Both the position numbers and the translations under genes were made by a program. The notes below the pieces were generated by a model. It saw only the letters and a list, made by a program, of their open reading frames with translations. It did not search any database and was not told the origin of the DNA. Source: Cellulomonas uda (GTDB lineage: Bacteria; Actinomycetota; Actinomycetes; Actinomycetales; Cellulomonadaceae). From it: a stretch of DNA of 64,000 nt. The stretch lies in the NCBI RefSeq assembly GCF_006538705.1, contig NZ_BJLP01000014.1, positions 1-64,000 of the forward strand, written 5' to 3'. Shown piece by piece: positions 8,168 to 15,806 of this stretch; position 1 is the stretch's first letter, and each line of letters begins with the position of its first letter.

Positions 8168-9178
8168 TCAGCGCGACGAGGGCGAGGTCCGGGCGGTCTC
8201 GCCCGGGTCCCGCACCACGCTGTCGCCCAGCACCTCGTCGATGCGGGCGAGCAGCTCGTCGGGGATCGTGACGCCCGACGCCTTGACGTTCTCCGCGACC
8301 TGCTCGGGACGCGACGCCCCGATGATGGCCGCGGCCACGTTGTCGTTCTGCAGCACCCACGCGACCGCGAGCTGCGCCATCGACAGGCCCAGCTCGTCCG
8401 CGACCGGACGCAGCTGCTGCACGCGCTCGAGCGTCGCCGTGTCCTCGAGGAAGCGGCTGATCATCTGCGCGCCGCCCTTGGCGTCGGTGCCGCGCGACCC
8501 CGCAGGGGCGGGCTGGCCGGGCAGGTACTTGCCCGTCAGCACGCCCTGCGCGACCGGCGACCACACGATCTGCGAGAGGCCTTCCTCACGCGACGCGGGG
8601 ACGACCTCCTCCTCGATGACGCGCCACAGCATCGAGTACTGCGGCTGGCTCGAGACGAAGGGGATGCGCAGCTCACGCGCGAGGGCGGCGCCCTCGCGGA
8701 TCTGGTCCGCCGTCCACTCGCTGACGCCGATGTAGAGCGCCTTGCCCTGCCGCACGACGTCCGCGAACGCGACCATCGTCTCCTCGAGCGGCGTCGAGTG
8801 GTCGTAGCGGTGCGCCTGGTAGACGTCGACGTAGTCCGTCTGCAGACGCTGCAGCGAACCGTCGATCGACTCGAGGATGTGCTTGCGCGACAGTCCCGAG
8901 TCGTTGGCGCCCTTCGGACCCACCGGCCAGTAGACCTTCGTGAGGATCTCGAGCGACTGGCGGCGCTCGCCCTTCAGCGCCTCGCCGAGGACGGTCTCCG
9001 CCGCGGTGTTCGCGTACACGTCGGCCGTGTCGAACGTCGTGATGCCCGCGTCGAGCGCGGCACGCACGCACGCCTTCGCGGTGTCGTTCTCGACCTGCGA
9101 GCCGTGCGTCAGCCAGTTGCCGTAGATGATCTCGGTGACCTTGAGGCCCGAGCGGCCCAGGAATCGGTAGTTGACCAT
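8168..9178 (-). CDS. aldo/keto reductase, Kv-beta-like (YghZ type)
   Basis: A 336-residue NADPH-dependent oxidoreductase of the aldo-keto reductase superfamily (TIM barrel), close to potassium-channel beta subunit-like members. The catalytic tetrad is visible: Asp and Tyr in FDTADVYANTAAE (about residues 49-54), Lys in EILTKVYWPVG and His in DVYQAHRYD. IIGASRPEQVAENV near the C-terminus forms part of the cofactor pocket. The substrate is unknown. TAGGCT ends six bases before the ATG (9185-9190), suggesting a leaderless message. It lies 76 nt downstream of the DUF3043 gene on the same strand. Confidence 0.9.
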   Translation of the reverse strand: MVNYRFLGRSGLKVTEIIYGNWLTHGSQVENDTAKACVRAALDAGITTFDTADVYANTAAETVLGEALKGERRQSLEILTKVYWPVGPKGANDSGLSRKHILESIDGSLQRLQTDYVDVYQAHRYDHSTPLEETMVAFADVVRQGKALYIGVSEWTADQIREGAALARELRIPFVSSQPQYSMLWRVIEEEVVPASREEGLSQIVWSPVAQGVLTGKYLPGQPAPAGSRGTDAKGGAQMISRFLEDTATLERVQQLRPVADELGLSMAQLAVAWVLQNDNVAAAIIGASRPEQVAENVKASGVTIPDELLARIDEVLGDSVVRDPGETARTSPSSR

Positions 9179-9254
9179 GGGGCCAGCCTAGGCCGTCGCT
9201 CGAACCGATTCGACCCGAGGGTGACCACACGCACCCGACCGTCCCCGGCGTGCG

Positions 9255-9845
9255 TCACTCGGGGTAGGCGCGGCGCTTCACCTGAGGCTTGGGCAGACGC
9301 GAGCGGCGCAGCTGGAAGGCCCGCATCACCGCGTACATGAGCGTCCCGCGCGGGACCTCGCCGAACTTGGCGACCAGGCGCCGCTTGAGGCGGAACCACA
9401 GCACGACCGCGTCGAGGATCGCCGCGATGACGTACGCGTACAGCAGGAACAGCGCGATGACCGACACGTACGCGTTGATCTGCGCGAACGAGAGCTGCAC
9501 GACGAGGCAGACGGCGGCGATGGGCAGGAACATCTCGCCGAGGTTGATGCGCGCGTCCACGTAGTCGCGCACGTAGCGCCGCACGGGCCCACGGTCACGC
9601 GGGGGCATGGCCTTCTCGTCGCCCGCCTGCAGCGCCTTGTACTCGCGGTCGCGCTGCTCACGCTGCGCGGCCCTCGCGGCCTTCGCGGCGCTCTGCCGGT
9701 CCGCGGGCACGAGCGGGCGCCGGTTGGCGGCCTCCGCCTCCTTGCGGCGCGGCGTCGGGCGGCCCTTGCCCTCCTCGATGACGCCGACCGGCCGGTCGTC
9801 GCTCGGGTCGGGGGTCGTCACGGGGGGCTTCTGGCGTCCGAACAC
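9255..9845 (-). CDS. DUF3043 membrane protein
   Basis: A 196-residue protein of the actinobacterial DUF3043 family. The N-terminal half is charged and soluble (RPTPRRKEAEAANRRP, then a Lys/Arg/Glu-rich coiled segment), followed by RGPVRRYVRDYVDAR. Two hydrophobic helices occur at about residues 106-128 and 130-150, and the tail is basic. Function is unknown. Two adjacent GTG codons could start it. The second, at 9845, is chosen because TACCCT ends six bases upstream of it; the first would be only three bases away. It is divergent from the M20 peptidase gene. Confidence 0.85.
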   Translation of the reverse strand: MFGRQKPPVTTPDPSDDRPVGVIEEGKGRPTPRRKEAEAANRRPLVPADRQSAAKAARAAQREQRDREYKALQAGDEKAMPPRDRGPVRRYVRDYVDARINLGEMFLPIAAVCLVVQLSFAQINAYVSVIALFLLYAYVIAAILDAVVLWFRLKRRLVAKFGEVPRGTLMYAVMRAFQLRRSRLPKPQVKRRAYPE

Positions 9846-9851
9846 CACTCC

Positions 9852-9857
9852 AGGGTA
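9852..9857 (-). promoter_or_regulatory. predicted -10 element that decides the DUF3043 start
   Basis: TACCCT on the minus strand is followed by GGAGTG and then GTG at 9845. The divergent M20 gene has TAGCGT at 9864-9869, eight bases before its own GTG, so two back-to-back leaderless-type promoters occupy about 35 bp. Confidence 0.4.
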
Positions 9858-9877
9858 GTCGAGTAGCGTGACTGGCC

Positions 9878-11272
9878 GTGACGACCGACCACGCCCTGTC
9901 CGCCCTGCCCACCCCCGAGCGCGTCGCCGAGCTCCGGGCCCGCACCGCCGCCGCGTTCCCCGCGCTGCGCGCCGAGCTCGAGGCGCTCGTGCGCATCCCG
10001 AGCGTCTCGAACGCGGAGTTCGACCAGGGGCACGTCGCGACGAGCGCCGCGCACGTCGCCGAGCTCCTGCGCGGGGCCGGTCTGCCCGACGTGCGCGTGG
10101 TGCACGCCGCAGGTGCCGATGGTCGTCGCAGCCGTCCCGCCGTCCTCGCCACGCGCCCCGCGGCTCCCGGTGCGCCCACCGTGCTGCTGTACGCGCACCA
10201 CGACGTGCAGCCCCCGGGCGACGAGGCCGAGTGGGAGACCGCGCCGTTCGAGCCGGTCGAGCGCGACGGGCGCCTGTACGGGCGCGGCGCGGCCGACGAC
10301 AAGGCCGGCATCGTGGCGCACGTCGGTGCGCTGCGCGTGCTCGGCGACGAGCTCGGCGTGGGCCTCGTCGTCTTCGTCGAGGGGGAAGAGGAGATCGGCT
10401 CGCCCACGTTCGCCGACTTCCTGCGCGCGCACCACGACGAGCTCGCGGTCGCCGACGTCATGGTCGTCGCGGACTCGTCCAACTGGGCCGTCGGGACGCC
10501 CGGCCTGACGACGTCGCTGAGGGGACTCGTGGACCTCGAGGTCGAGGTCCAGGCCGTCGACCATGCGATCCACTCCGGCATGTACGGCGGCCCGGTGCTC
10601 GACGCGCCCACGCTGCTCGCGCGGCTCGTCGCCACGCTGCACGACGAGAACGGCGACGTCGCGGTCGCCGGGCTGCACCGCGCCGCCGACCCGAGCGTCG
10701 ACTACGACGAGGCCGCGCTGCGTGCCGACGCGGGCGTGCTGGACGGCGTCCGACTCGCCGGTACCGGCCCCCTCACCGCGCGGCTGTGGACCCGCCCGGC
10801 GATCAGCGTGATCGGGTTCGACGCGCCGCGTGTCGCGAGCGCGTCCAACACCATCGCGCCGCGCGCCACCGCCAAGCTCTCGGTGCGCATCGCGCCCGGG
10901 AGCGACCCCGCGCAGGCGATGGCCGCGATGCGCGCGCACCTCGAGGCGCACGCGCCGTTCGGCGCGCGCGTGACCGTGCGCGAGGGCGAGCAGGGCAGGC
11001 CGTTCCAGGCTCCGGCCGACTCGCCTGCGATGCAGGCCGCCCGCTGGGCGTTCGCGCAGGCGTGGGGGACCGACCCCGTCGACATCGGCATCGGCGGCTC
11101 GATCCCGTTCATCGCGGACCTGCTCGAGCTGCGGCCGGACGCGGCGATCCTCGTGACCGGCGTCGAGGACCCCGACTCGCGCGCGCACGGCGCCAACGAG
11201 TCCGTACATCTGGGCGAGCTCGAGAACGTCGTCCTGGCCGAAGCGCTCCTCCTGGACCGCCTCGCCCGTTGA
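9878..11272 (+). CDS. M20 family dipeptidase
   Basis: A 464-residue zinc metallopeptidase of the M20/PepV-CNDP family. The metal and catalytic residues are all visible: LLYAHHDVQP (His ligand and Asp), GRGAADDKAG (bridging Asp), VEGEEEIGS (general-base Glu and ligand Glu), VVADSSNW (Asp) and RAHGANESVH (last His). The dimerisation lid occupies roughly residues 210-330. It probably hydrolyses dipeptides or acyl-amino acids in the cytosol; no signal peptide is present. The GTG start has a TAGCGT hexamer eight bases upstream and no ribosome site. Confidence 0.92.
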   Translation: MTTDHALSALPTPERVAELRARTAAAFPALRAELEALVRIPSVSNAEFDQGHVATSAAHVAELLRGAGLPDVRVVHAAGADGRRSRPAVLATRPAAPGAPTVLLYAHHDVQPPGDEAEWETAPFEPVERDGRLYGRGAADDKAGIVAHVGALRVLGDELGVGLVVFVEGEEEIGSPTFADFLRAHHDELAVADVMVVADSSNWAVGTPGLTTSLRGLVDLEVEVQAVDHAIHSGMYGGPVLDAPTLLARLVATLHDENGDVAVAGLHRAADPSVDYDEAALRADAGVLDGVRLAGTGPLTARLWTRPAISVIGFDAPRVASASNTIAPRATAKLSVRIAPGSDPAQAMAAMRAHLEAHAPFGARVTVREGEQGRPFQAPADSPAMQAARWAFAQAWGTDPVDIGIGGSIPFIADLLELRPDAAILVTGVEDPDSRAHGANESVHLGELENVVLAEALLLDRLAR

Positions 11273-11293
11273 CACGGGGACGCGCGGCGTTCG

Positions 11294-11315
11294 CCGGGGA
11301 TCGGACGATCTCCGG
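11294..11315 (+). terminator. hairpin downstream of the M20 peptidase gene
   Basis: CCGGGGATC and GATCTCCGG form a 9-bp stem with one G-T wobble around GGAC, 21 nt after the stop. The right arm contains ACGATCTCCGG, which recurs as a direct repeat at 11359-11369, on either side of a 14-bp palindrome (11330-11343, GTCGGCG/CGCCGAC). Confidence 0.5.
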
Positions 11316-11465
11316 TGATGCTGCCCGTGGTCGGCGCGCCGACGAGCAACGCCCACGAACGATCTCCGGGTGCGCTTCCCCGTGAGCCCGAGCGTCGGGG
11401 CGATCGACCATCGGTACGGCAACTAGCTCCGAGCGCTTCGGTGACCGAGCCCGGTCCGCGAGCGC

Positions 11466-12008
11466 TCAGCGGGCGGCGACGTCCACCGCGCGGGCCCAGG
11501 CCGCGACGTCGTCGGGGACGGGCGGGCTCGGGACGGGGGAGCCGGCGAGGAGCTCGACCACGTCGGGCGCTGCGACGCGGGTGCCGTCGCGGCCCAGGAA
11601 CCGCCCTGCGACCACGCCCCGCGCCACGTGCTCGGGCAGGCCGTCGCGGCCCCGTCGGGAGAACGCCTGCTCGAGGTAGACCACGCGCGCGTCCCAGCCG
11701 AGCACGGTCGTCGTGATCTCGAACCGCTGGCGGAACGTGAGCGAGCGGCGGTACTTGATCGTCTGCGCGGCGACGACGGGGTACCAGCCGCGCTCGTTGA
11801 GCGCGTCGAACGAGCCGAGGTCGGCCAGGTAGTTCGACCGGGCCACGTCCATGCACTGCAGGTAGATGCCGTTGTTGACGTGGCGGTACAGGTCGAGGTC
11901 GGACAGGTGCACGCGCATGCGGGTGACGGAGGGGCTGAACAGGTCCTGACCGGGGACCGGGCGGCGCGGACGGTAGGTGGCGGCCGCGAGCTGGAGGGTG
12001 CGGATCAC
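11466..12008 (-). CDS. acyl-CoA thioesterase family protein (hotdog fold)
   Basis: A 180-residue single-hotdog protein. The motif DLDLYRHVNNGIYLQCMDVAR (split here as DLDLYRHVNN and GIYLQCMD) is the 4HBT-type active-site region with Asp-His-Asn and helix alpha-1. KYRRSLTFRQRFEI and the VYLEQAF strand fit the YbgC/FcbC-like class of acyl-CoA thioesterases. The substrate is unknown. TAACAT ends exactly six bases before the GTG (12015-12020), so the message is probably leaderless. It is the last gene of the nadA, DJ-1, thioesterase series and converges on the M20 gene. Confidence 0.85.
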   Translation of the reverse strand: MIRTLQLAAATYRPRRPVPGQDLFSPSVTRMRVHLSDLDLYRHVNNGIYLQCMDVARSNYLADLGSFDALNERGWYPVVAAQTIKYRRSLTFRQRFEITTTVLGWDARVVYLEQAFSRRGRDGLPEHVARGVVAGRFLGRDGTRVAAPDVVELLAGSPVPSPPVPDDVAAWARAVDVAAR

Positions 12009-12051
12009 GTCGCGATGTTACTCACCGGTACGCGCCGGGTCCCGTGTCGGG

Positions 12052-12651
12052 TCAGACCGGCGGGTGCGGGTCGTACTGGATGCCACGGCGCACGGCCCGC
12101 GCCGCCTCGACCGAGTCGAGCCGCGCCACGAGGTGCAGCGCCATGTCGATGCCCGCGGACACGCCCGCCGAGGTGACGACGTCGCCGTCGTCGACGAACC
12201 GGGCCGCCCGGTCCACCTGCACACTCGGGTCGATCTCGGCCAAGAGGTCGAGCGACGCCCAGTGCGTGGTCGCAGGCCGACCGGCGAGCAGCCCCGCCGC
12301 GGCGAGCACGAGCGCCCCCGTGCACACGCTCGCGACGAGCGGCGTGCGGGCACGCATCTGCCGGACCCACGCGAGGTGCTCCTCGTCGCGCATCAGCACC
12401 CGGGTGCCCTGCCCGCCCGGGTACACCAGGACGTGCAGGTTCTGGGCGCCCTCCGCGTCGGTGTCCGGCACGAGGCCCAGGCCCTTGGCGCAGCGCACCG
12501 CCAGCCCGTCCGACGAGAACGTCAGGACCTCGGTGTCCGAGCGCCCGTGGTGCGCCCACGACGCGAGCACGTCGTAGGGCCCGACGACGTCGAGCTCCTC
12601 GCAGCCGTCGAACACGAACAGGCCGATGCGGATGGGCTTCTCGGTGGACAC
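12052..12651 (-). CDS. DJ-1/PfpI family protein (isonitrile hydratase-like)
   Basis: A 199-residue class-I glutamine-amidotransferase-like domain. The nucleophile elbow is SVCTGALVLAAAGLL, with the Cys followed by TG. The downstream GRPATTHW and the N-terminal FDGCEELDVVGPYDVL are hallmarks of the subgroup that includes isonitrile hydratase and the sensory domain of AraC-type GATase regulators. No AraC HTH is attached, so an enzyme or chaperone-like role is likelier than regulation. AGGAGAAGTC immediately precedes the GTG. It follows nadA by 38 nt and is probably cotranscribed with it. Confidence 0.85.
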   Translation of the reverse strand: MSTEKPIRIGLFVFDGCEELDVVGPYDVLASWAHHGRSDTEVLTFSSDGLAVRCAKGLGLVPDTDAEGAQNLHVLVYPGGQGTRVLMRDEEHLAWVRQMRARTPLVASVCTGALVLAAAGLLAGRPATTHWASLDLLAEIDPSVQVDRAARFVDDGDVVTSAGVSAGIDMALHLVARLDSVEAARAVRRGIQYDPHPPV

Positions 12652-12689
12652 GACTTCTCCTGGATGCCGGGCCGGGGTCGAGGGCGGCG

Positions 12690-13910
12690 TCAGTAACCGG
12701 GCAGCGCGAGCATCTGGTCGAGCGCGACCCGCGCCCAGTGCGCGTCGTCGGGGTCGACGACGATCCGGTTGACGACGCGTCCGGCGGCGAGCGACTCGAG
12801 CGTCCACACCAGGTGCGGCAGGTCGATGCGGTTCATCGTCGAGCAGAAGCACACCGTCGAGTCGAGGTAGTGCACCGTCTTGTCGGGGTGCGCCGCCGCG
12901 AGGCGACGCACGAGGTTCAGCTCGGTGCCGATCGCCCACGACGATCCCGCGGGGGCCGCGTCGAGCGCCTTGATGATGTACTCCGTCGAGCCCACCATGT
13001 CCGCCGCGGTGACGACCTCGTGCTTGCACTCGGGGTGCACCAGCACCGTGACGCCCGGGTCGGCCGCGCGCACGTCCGCGACGTTGCGCTCCGAGAACCG
13101 CCCGTGCACCGAGCAGTGCCCGCGCCACAGGATCATCCGCGCGTCGCGCAGCTGCTGCGTCGTCAGCCCGCCGCCGGGACGCCGCGGGTCGAACACCACG
13201 CAGTCGTCGAGCGACAGGCCGAGCTGCTGCACCGCCGTGTTGCGGCCCAGGTGCTGGTCGGGCATGAACAGCACCTTGCCGGTGCCGTCGACGCCGCCGA
13301 CCTTCTCGAACGCCCAGCGCAGCGCGACGTGCGCGTTCGACGATGTGCAGACCGTGCCGCCGTGGCGGCCCGTGAAGGCCTTGATCGCCGCGGTGGAGTT
13401 CATGTAGGTCACCGGGACGGTGTCGTCCGCGACGCCCGCGTCGACGAGCACGTCCCACGCGTCCTCGACCTGGTCGATCGCGGCCATGTCGGCCATCGAG
13501 CAGCCCGCCGCCAGGTCCGGCAGGACGACCTGCTGGGCGTCCGAGGTGAGGATGTCGGCCGACTCGGCCATGAAGTGCACGCCGCAGAACACGACGAACT
13601 CCGCCTCGGGACGCGCCGCCGCCTCGCGTGCGAGCTTGAACGAGTCGCCCGTGACGTCGGCGAACGCGATCACCTCGTCGCGCTGGTAGTGGTGCCCGAG
13701 GACGAACGCCCGGTCGCCGAGCGCCGCGCGCGCCGCGCGCGCCCGTTCGACGAGGTCGGGGTCGCTGGGCGCCGGCAGGGCTCCCGCGCACTCGACCCCG
13801 CGCTCGGACGTGAGGTCCACGCCGCGGCCCAGCAGCAGGAGGGCCGAGGGGGCCGGCTCGACGAACGCGCCGGTGGCCGGCTCGGACGTGCCAGTGGTCG
13901 TCAGGCTCAC
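12690..13910 (-). CDS. nadA: quinolinate synthase
   Basis: A 406-residue enzyme that condenses iminoaspartate with dihydroxyacetone phosphate to quinolinate in NAD synthesis, using a [4Fe-4S] cluster. The three cluster cysteines appear in FVVFCGVHFMAE, HPECKHEVV and TVCFCSTMNRI. LGHHYQRDEVIAFAD, HVALRWAFEKVGG and MPDQHLGRNT are substrate-binding segments shared by the long actinobacterial type. GAGGA lies seven bases before the GTG. nadB and nadC are absent from the window, so this gene is separated from its pathway. The dependence on an Fe-S cluster makes the nearby erpA relevant. Confidence 0.95.
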   Translation of the reverse strand: MSLTTTGTSEPATGAFVEPAPSALLLLGRGVDLTSERGVECAGALPAPSDPDLVERARAARAALGDRAFVLGHHYQRDEVIAFADVTGDSFKLAREAAARPEAEFVVFCGVHFMAESADILTSDAQQVVLPDLAAGCSMADMAAIDQVEDAWDVLVDAGVADDTVPVTYMNSTAAIKAFTGRHGGTVCTSSNAHVALRWAFEKVGGVDGTGKVLFMPDQHLGRNTAVQQLGLSLDDCVVFDPRRPGGGLTTQQLRDARMILWRGHCSVHGRFSERNVADVRAADPGVTVLVHPECKHEVVTAADMVGSTEYIIKALDAAPAGSSWAIGTELNLVRRLAAAHPDKTVHYLDSTVCFCSTMNRIDLPHLVWTLESLAAGRVVNRIVVDPDDAHWARVALDQMLALPGY

Positions 13911-14003
13911 GGGGCGATCCTCGCACAACGCACCCGCGCGCCCGCGAGGACTGCGCGTGCTCGCGGGCGTGGGCGACGTCACACTCCGCCCGCACGTGCG
14001 ACG

Positions 14004-15200
14004 ATGCGCGGCGTGCGAGTGCTGGTGGCCCCCGACTGCTTCGGCTCGAGCCTGACGTCCGCGCAGGCCACGACGACCGTCGTCGACGCGTGGCGCGCGG
14101 CCGCGCCGCACGACGAGGTGACCGGCTGCCCCCTGTCGGACGGCGGGCCGGGGTTCGTCGAGACGCTGCGCGCGACTCTCGGCGGCGAGCTCGTCGCGGT
14201 GACCGTGGCCGGACCGCTCGCAGACCCCGCGCCCGCCGCGGTGCTGGTCGTCGACGACGAGCGCGGCCGCACCGCGTACGTGGAGTCCGCGCACGCCGTG
14301 GGCCTCGCGCTCGTGCCCGCCGACCGCCGCGACCCCACGCGCACCACCACGCGCGGCCTCGGTGAGCTGCTCGCCGCCGCGCGAACCACCGGGGCCCGCC
14401 GCGTCGTCGTCGGCCTCGGCGGGTCCGCGACCAACGACGCCGGCGCGGGCCTGCTCGTCGGTCTCGGCCACCCGGACCCCCGCGACGTCCTCGGCCACGG
14501 CGGCGGTGCGCTCACGGACGTCCGTCCCGACGACCTGCACGGGCTGCGTGCGCTGCGCGACTCCTGGCGCGACGTCGACCTGCTCGTCGCGACCGACGTC
14601 GACGTCCCGCTGCTCGGCCTGCAGGGCGCGAGCGCAGGCTTCGCCCCGCAGAAGGGCGCGACCCCCGAGCAGGCGCAGGACCTCGAGCGCGCGCTCGCCA
14701 CGTTCTCGCGCGCCGCCGTCGACGCGCTCGGCGCGGACCTGCGGCCCGACCTGCTCGCGGGACCCGCGGGCCCGGCCGCCGCGGCGAAGCGGCTCACGCA
14801 CGCGCCCGGCGCCGGCGCGGCGGGGGGCCTGGGCTTCGGGCTCGCGCTGGTCGGCGGGCGGGTGGTGCCCGGTGCCGCGCTCGTCGCGGACGTCGTCGGC
14901 CTCGACGCGCGCATCGCCGCGAGCGACCTCGTCGTGACGGGGGAGGGACGCTTCGACTGGCAGTCGCTGCACGGCAAGGTCGCCGCGCTCGTCGCGGAGC
15001 GCGCCCTGCCGCACGCCGTCCCGACGATCGTCGTCGCCGGTCAGGTCGAGGTCGGGCGCCGCGAGTGGGCCGCCGCCGGGCTCGCCGGTGCGTACGCGGT
15101 CGCCGACCGGGACGACCTCGTCGCGCCCGCGCTCGCCGACCCCGCGGGCACGCTCGCGGCGCGGGTCGCGCGTGTCGCACGCACGTGGTCGCCCGCCTGA
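14004..15200 (+). CDS. glycerate kinase (GlxK/GarK family)
   Basis: A 398-residue kinase phosphorylating glycerate to 2- or 3-phosphoglycerate. Family motifs are LVAPDCFGSSLTSAQA at the N-terminus, PLSDGGPGFVETL, VGLGGSATNDAGAGL (phosphate-binding), DVPLLGLQGASAGFAPQKG and VVTGEGRFDWQSLHGK near the C-terminus. The ATG at 14004 is used; GTG at 14013 would give the common VRVLVAPD start, and neither has a clear ribosome site. It is divergent from nadA, with 93 nt between them. Mycobacterial Rv2205c is the positional counterpart. Confidence 0.9.
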   Translation: MRGVRVLVAPDCFGSSLTSAQATTTVVDAWRAAAPHDEVTGCPLSDGGPGFVETLRATLGGELVAVTVAGPLADPAPAAVLVVDDERGRTAYVESAHAVGLALVPADRRDPTRTTTRGLGELLAAARTTGARRVVVGLGGSATNDAGAGLLVGLGHPDPRDVLGHGGGALTDVRPDDLHGLRALRDSWRDVDLLVATDVDVPLLGLQGASAGFAPQKGATPEQAQDLERALATFSRAAVDALGADLRPDLLAGPAGPAAAAKRLTHAPGAGAAGGLGFGLALVGGRVVPGAALVADVVGLDARIAASDLVVTGEGRFDWQSLHGKVAALVAERALPHAVPTIVVAGQVEVGRREWAAAGLAGAYAVADRDDLVAPALADPAGTLAARVARVARTWSPA

Positions 15201-15204
15201 GCCT

Positions 15205-15219
15205 CGCCACGCTGTGGCG
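15205..15219 (+). terminator. short hairpin after glycerate kinase
   Basis: CGCCAC and GTGGCG pair around GCT, four bases after the stop. It is short and lacks a T-tract, so weak termination or read-through towards erpA is possible. Confidence 0.35.
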
Positions 15220-15356
15220 TGCCTCTCGGTCCCGCGGCTCACCGGGCGTGCGGGCGTACGCTTGTCGCCAGGATCCGCACCCGCCCACCGGGAACATCTG
15301 CCGCGCCGGCGGGGTTGGGTCCTGCGAAGAACGTTCGTCTTCCGTCAGGAGTGCTC

Positions 15357-15707
15357 ATGAGCGAGACCACCGAGGTCGCCACGCACGGCGTGAACCTCAC
15401 CGACGTCGCGGCGGACAAGGTTCGCAGCCTGCTCGAGCAGGAGGGTCGTGACGACCTGCGCCTGCGCGTGGCCGTGCAGCCCGGCGGCTGCTCCGGCCTC
15501 ATCTACCAGCTGTACTTCGACGAGCGCCTGCTCGACGGTGACGCGGTGCGCGACTACGACGGCGTCGAGGTCGTCGTGGACCGCATGTCGGTGCCGTACC
15601 TCGAGGGCGCGACGATCGACTTCGCGGACACCATCGAGAAGCAGGGCTTCACGATCGACAACCCGAACGCGGGCAGCGCCTGCGCGTGCGGCGGCTCCTT
15701 CAGCTGA
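15357..15707 (+). CDS. erpA: iron-sulfur cluster insertion protein ErpA (A-type carrier)
   Basis: A 116-residue HesB/IscA-fold protein that carries [2Fe-2S] or [4Fe-4S] clusters to apo-proteins. The three ligand cysteines are present: Cys45 in QPGGCSGLIY and Cys109/Cys111 in SACACGGSF at the C-terminus. AGGAG lies five to six bases before the ATG. Likely clients in this window are NadA and the Rieske protein QcrA. It converges on the desulfurase-like gene 15807-16976, which is not an active IscS/SufS by sequence, so its cluster source must be elsewhere in the genome. Confidence 0.95.
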   Translation: MSETTEVATHGVNLTDVAADKVRSLLEQEGRDDLRLRVAVQPGGCSGLIYQLYFDERLLDGDAVRDYDGVEVVVDRMSVPYLEGATIDFADTIEKQGFTIDNPNAGSACACGGSFS

Positions 15708-15724
15708 CGCCTCGGACCTGGTCC

Positions 15725-15772
15725 GACGACGGCCCGTTCCTCGCCCCGGCGAGCGAGCGGGCCTTCGTCGTC
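15725..15772. terminator. bidirectional hairpin between erpA and the desulfurase-like gene
   Basis: GACGACG (15725-15731) pairs with CGTCGTC (15766-15772), and GCCCG (15732-15736) with CGGGC (15758-15762), leaving CTT bulged. An inner CTCGC/GCGAG stem caps it. Confidence 0.55.
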
Positions 15773-15806
15773 CCTGCGGTCCTCGTCGTCCTTGCGGGTG
15801 CTCCCG

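Noticed and set aside
12738-13990. In-frame upstream extension of glycerate kinase
   Set aside because: The added sequence is antisense to nadA and looks like a shadow; family alignment starts at VRVLVAPD.
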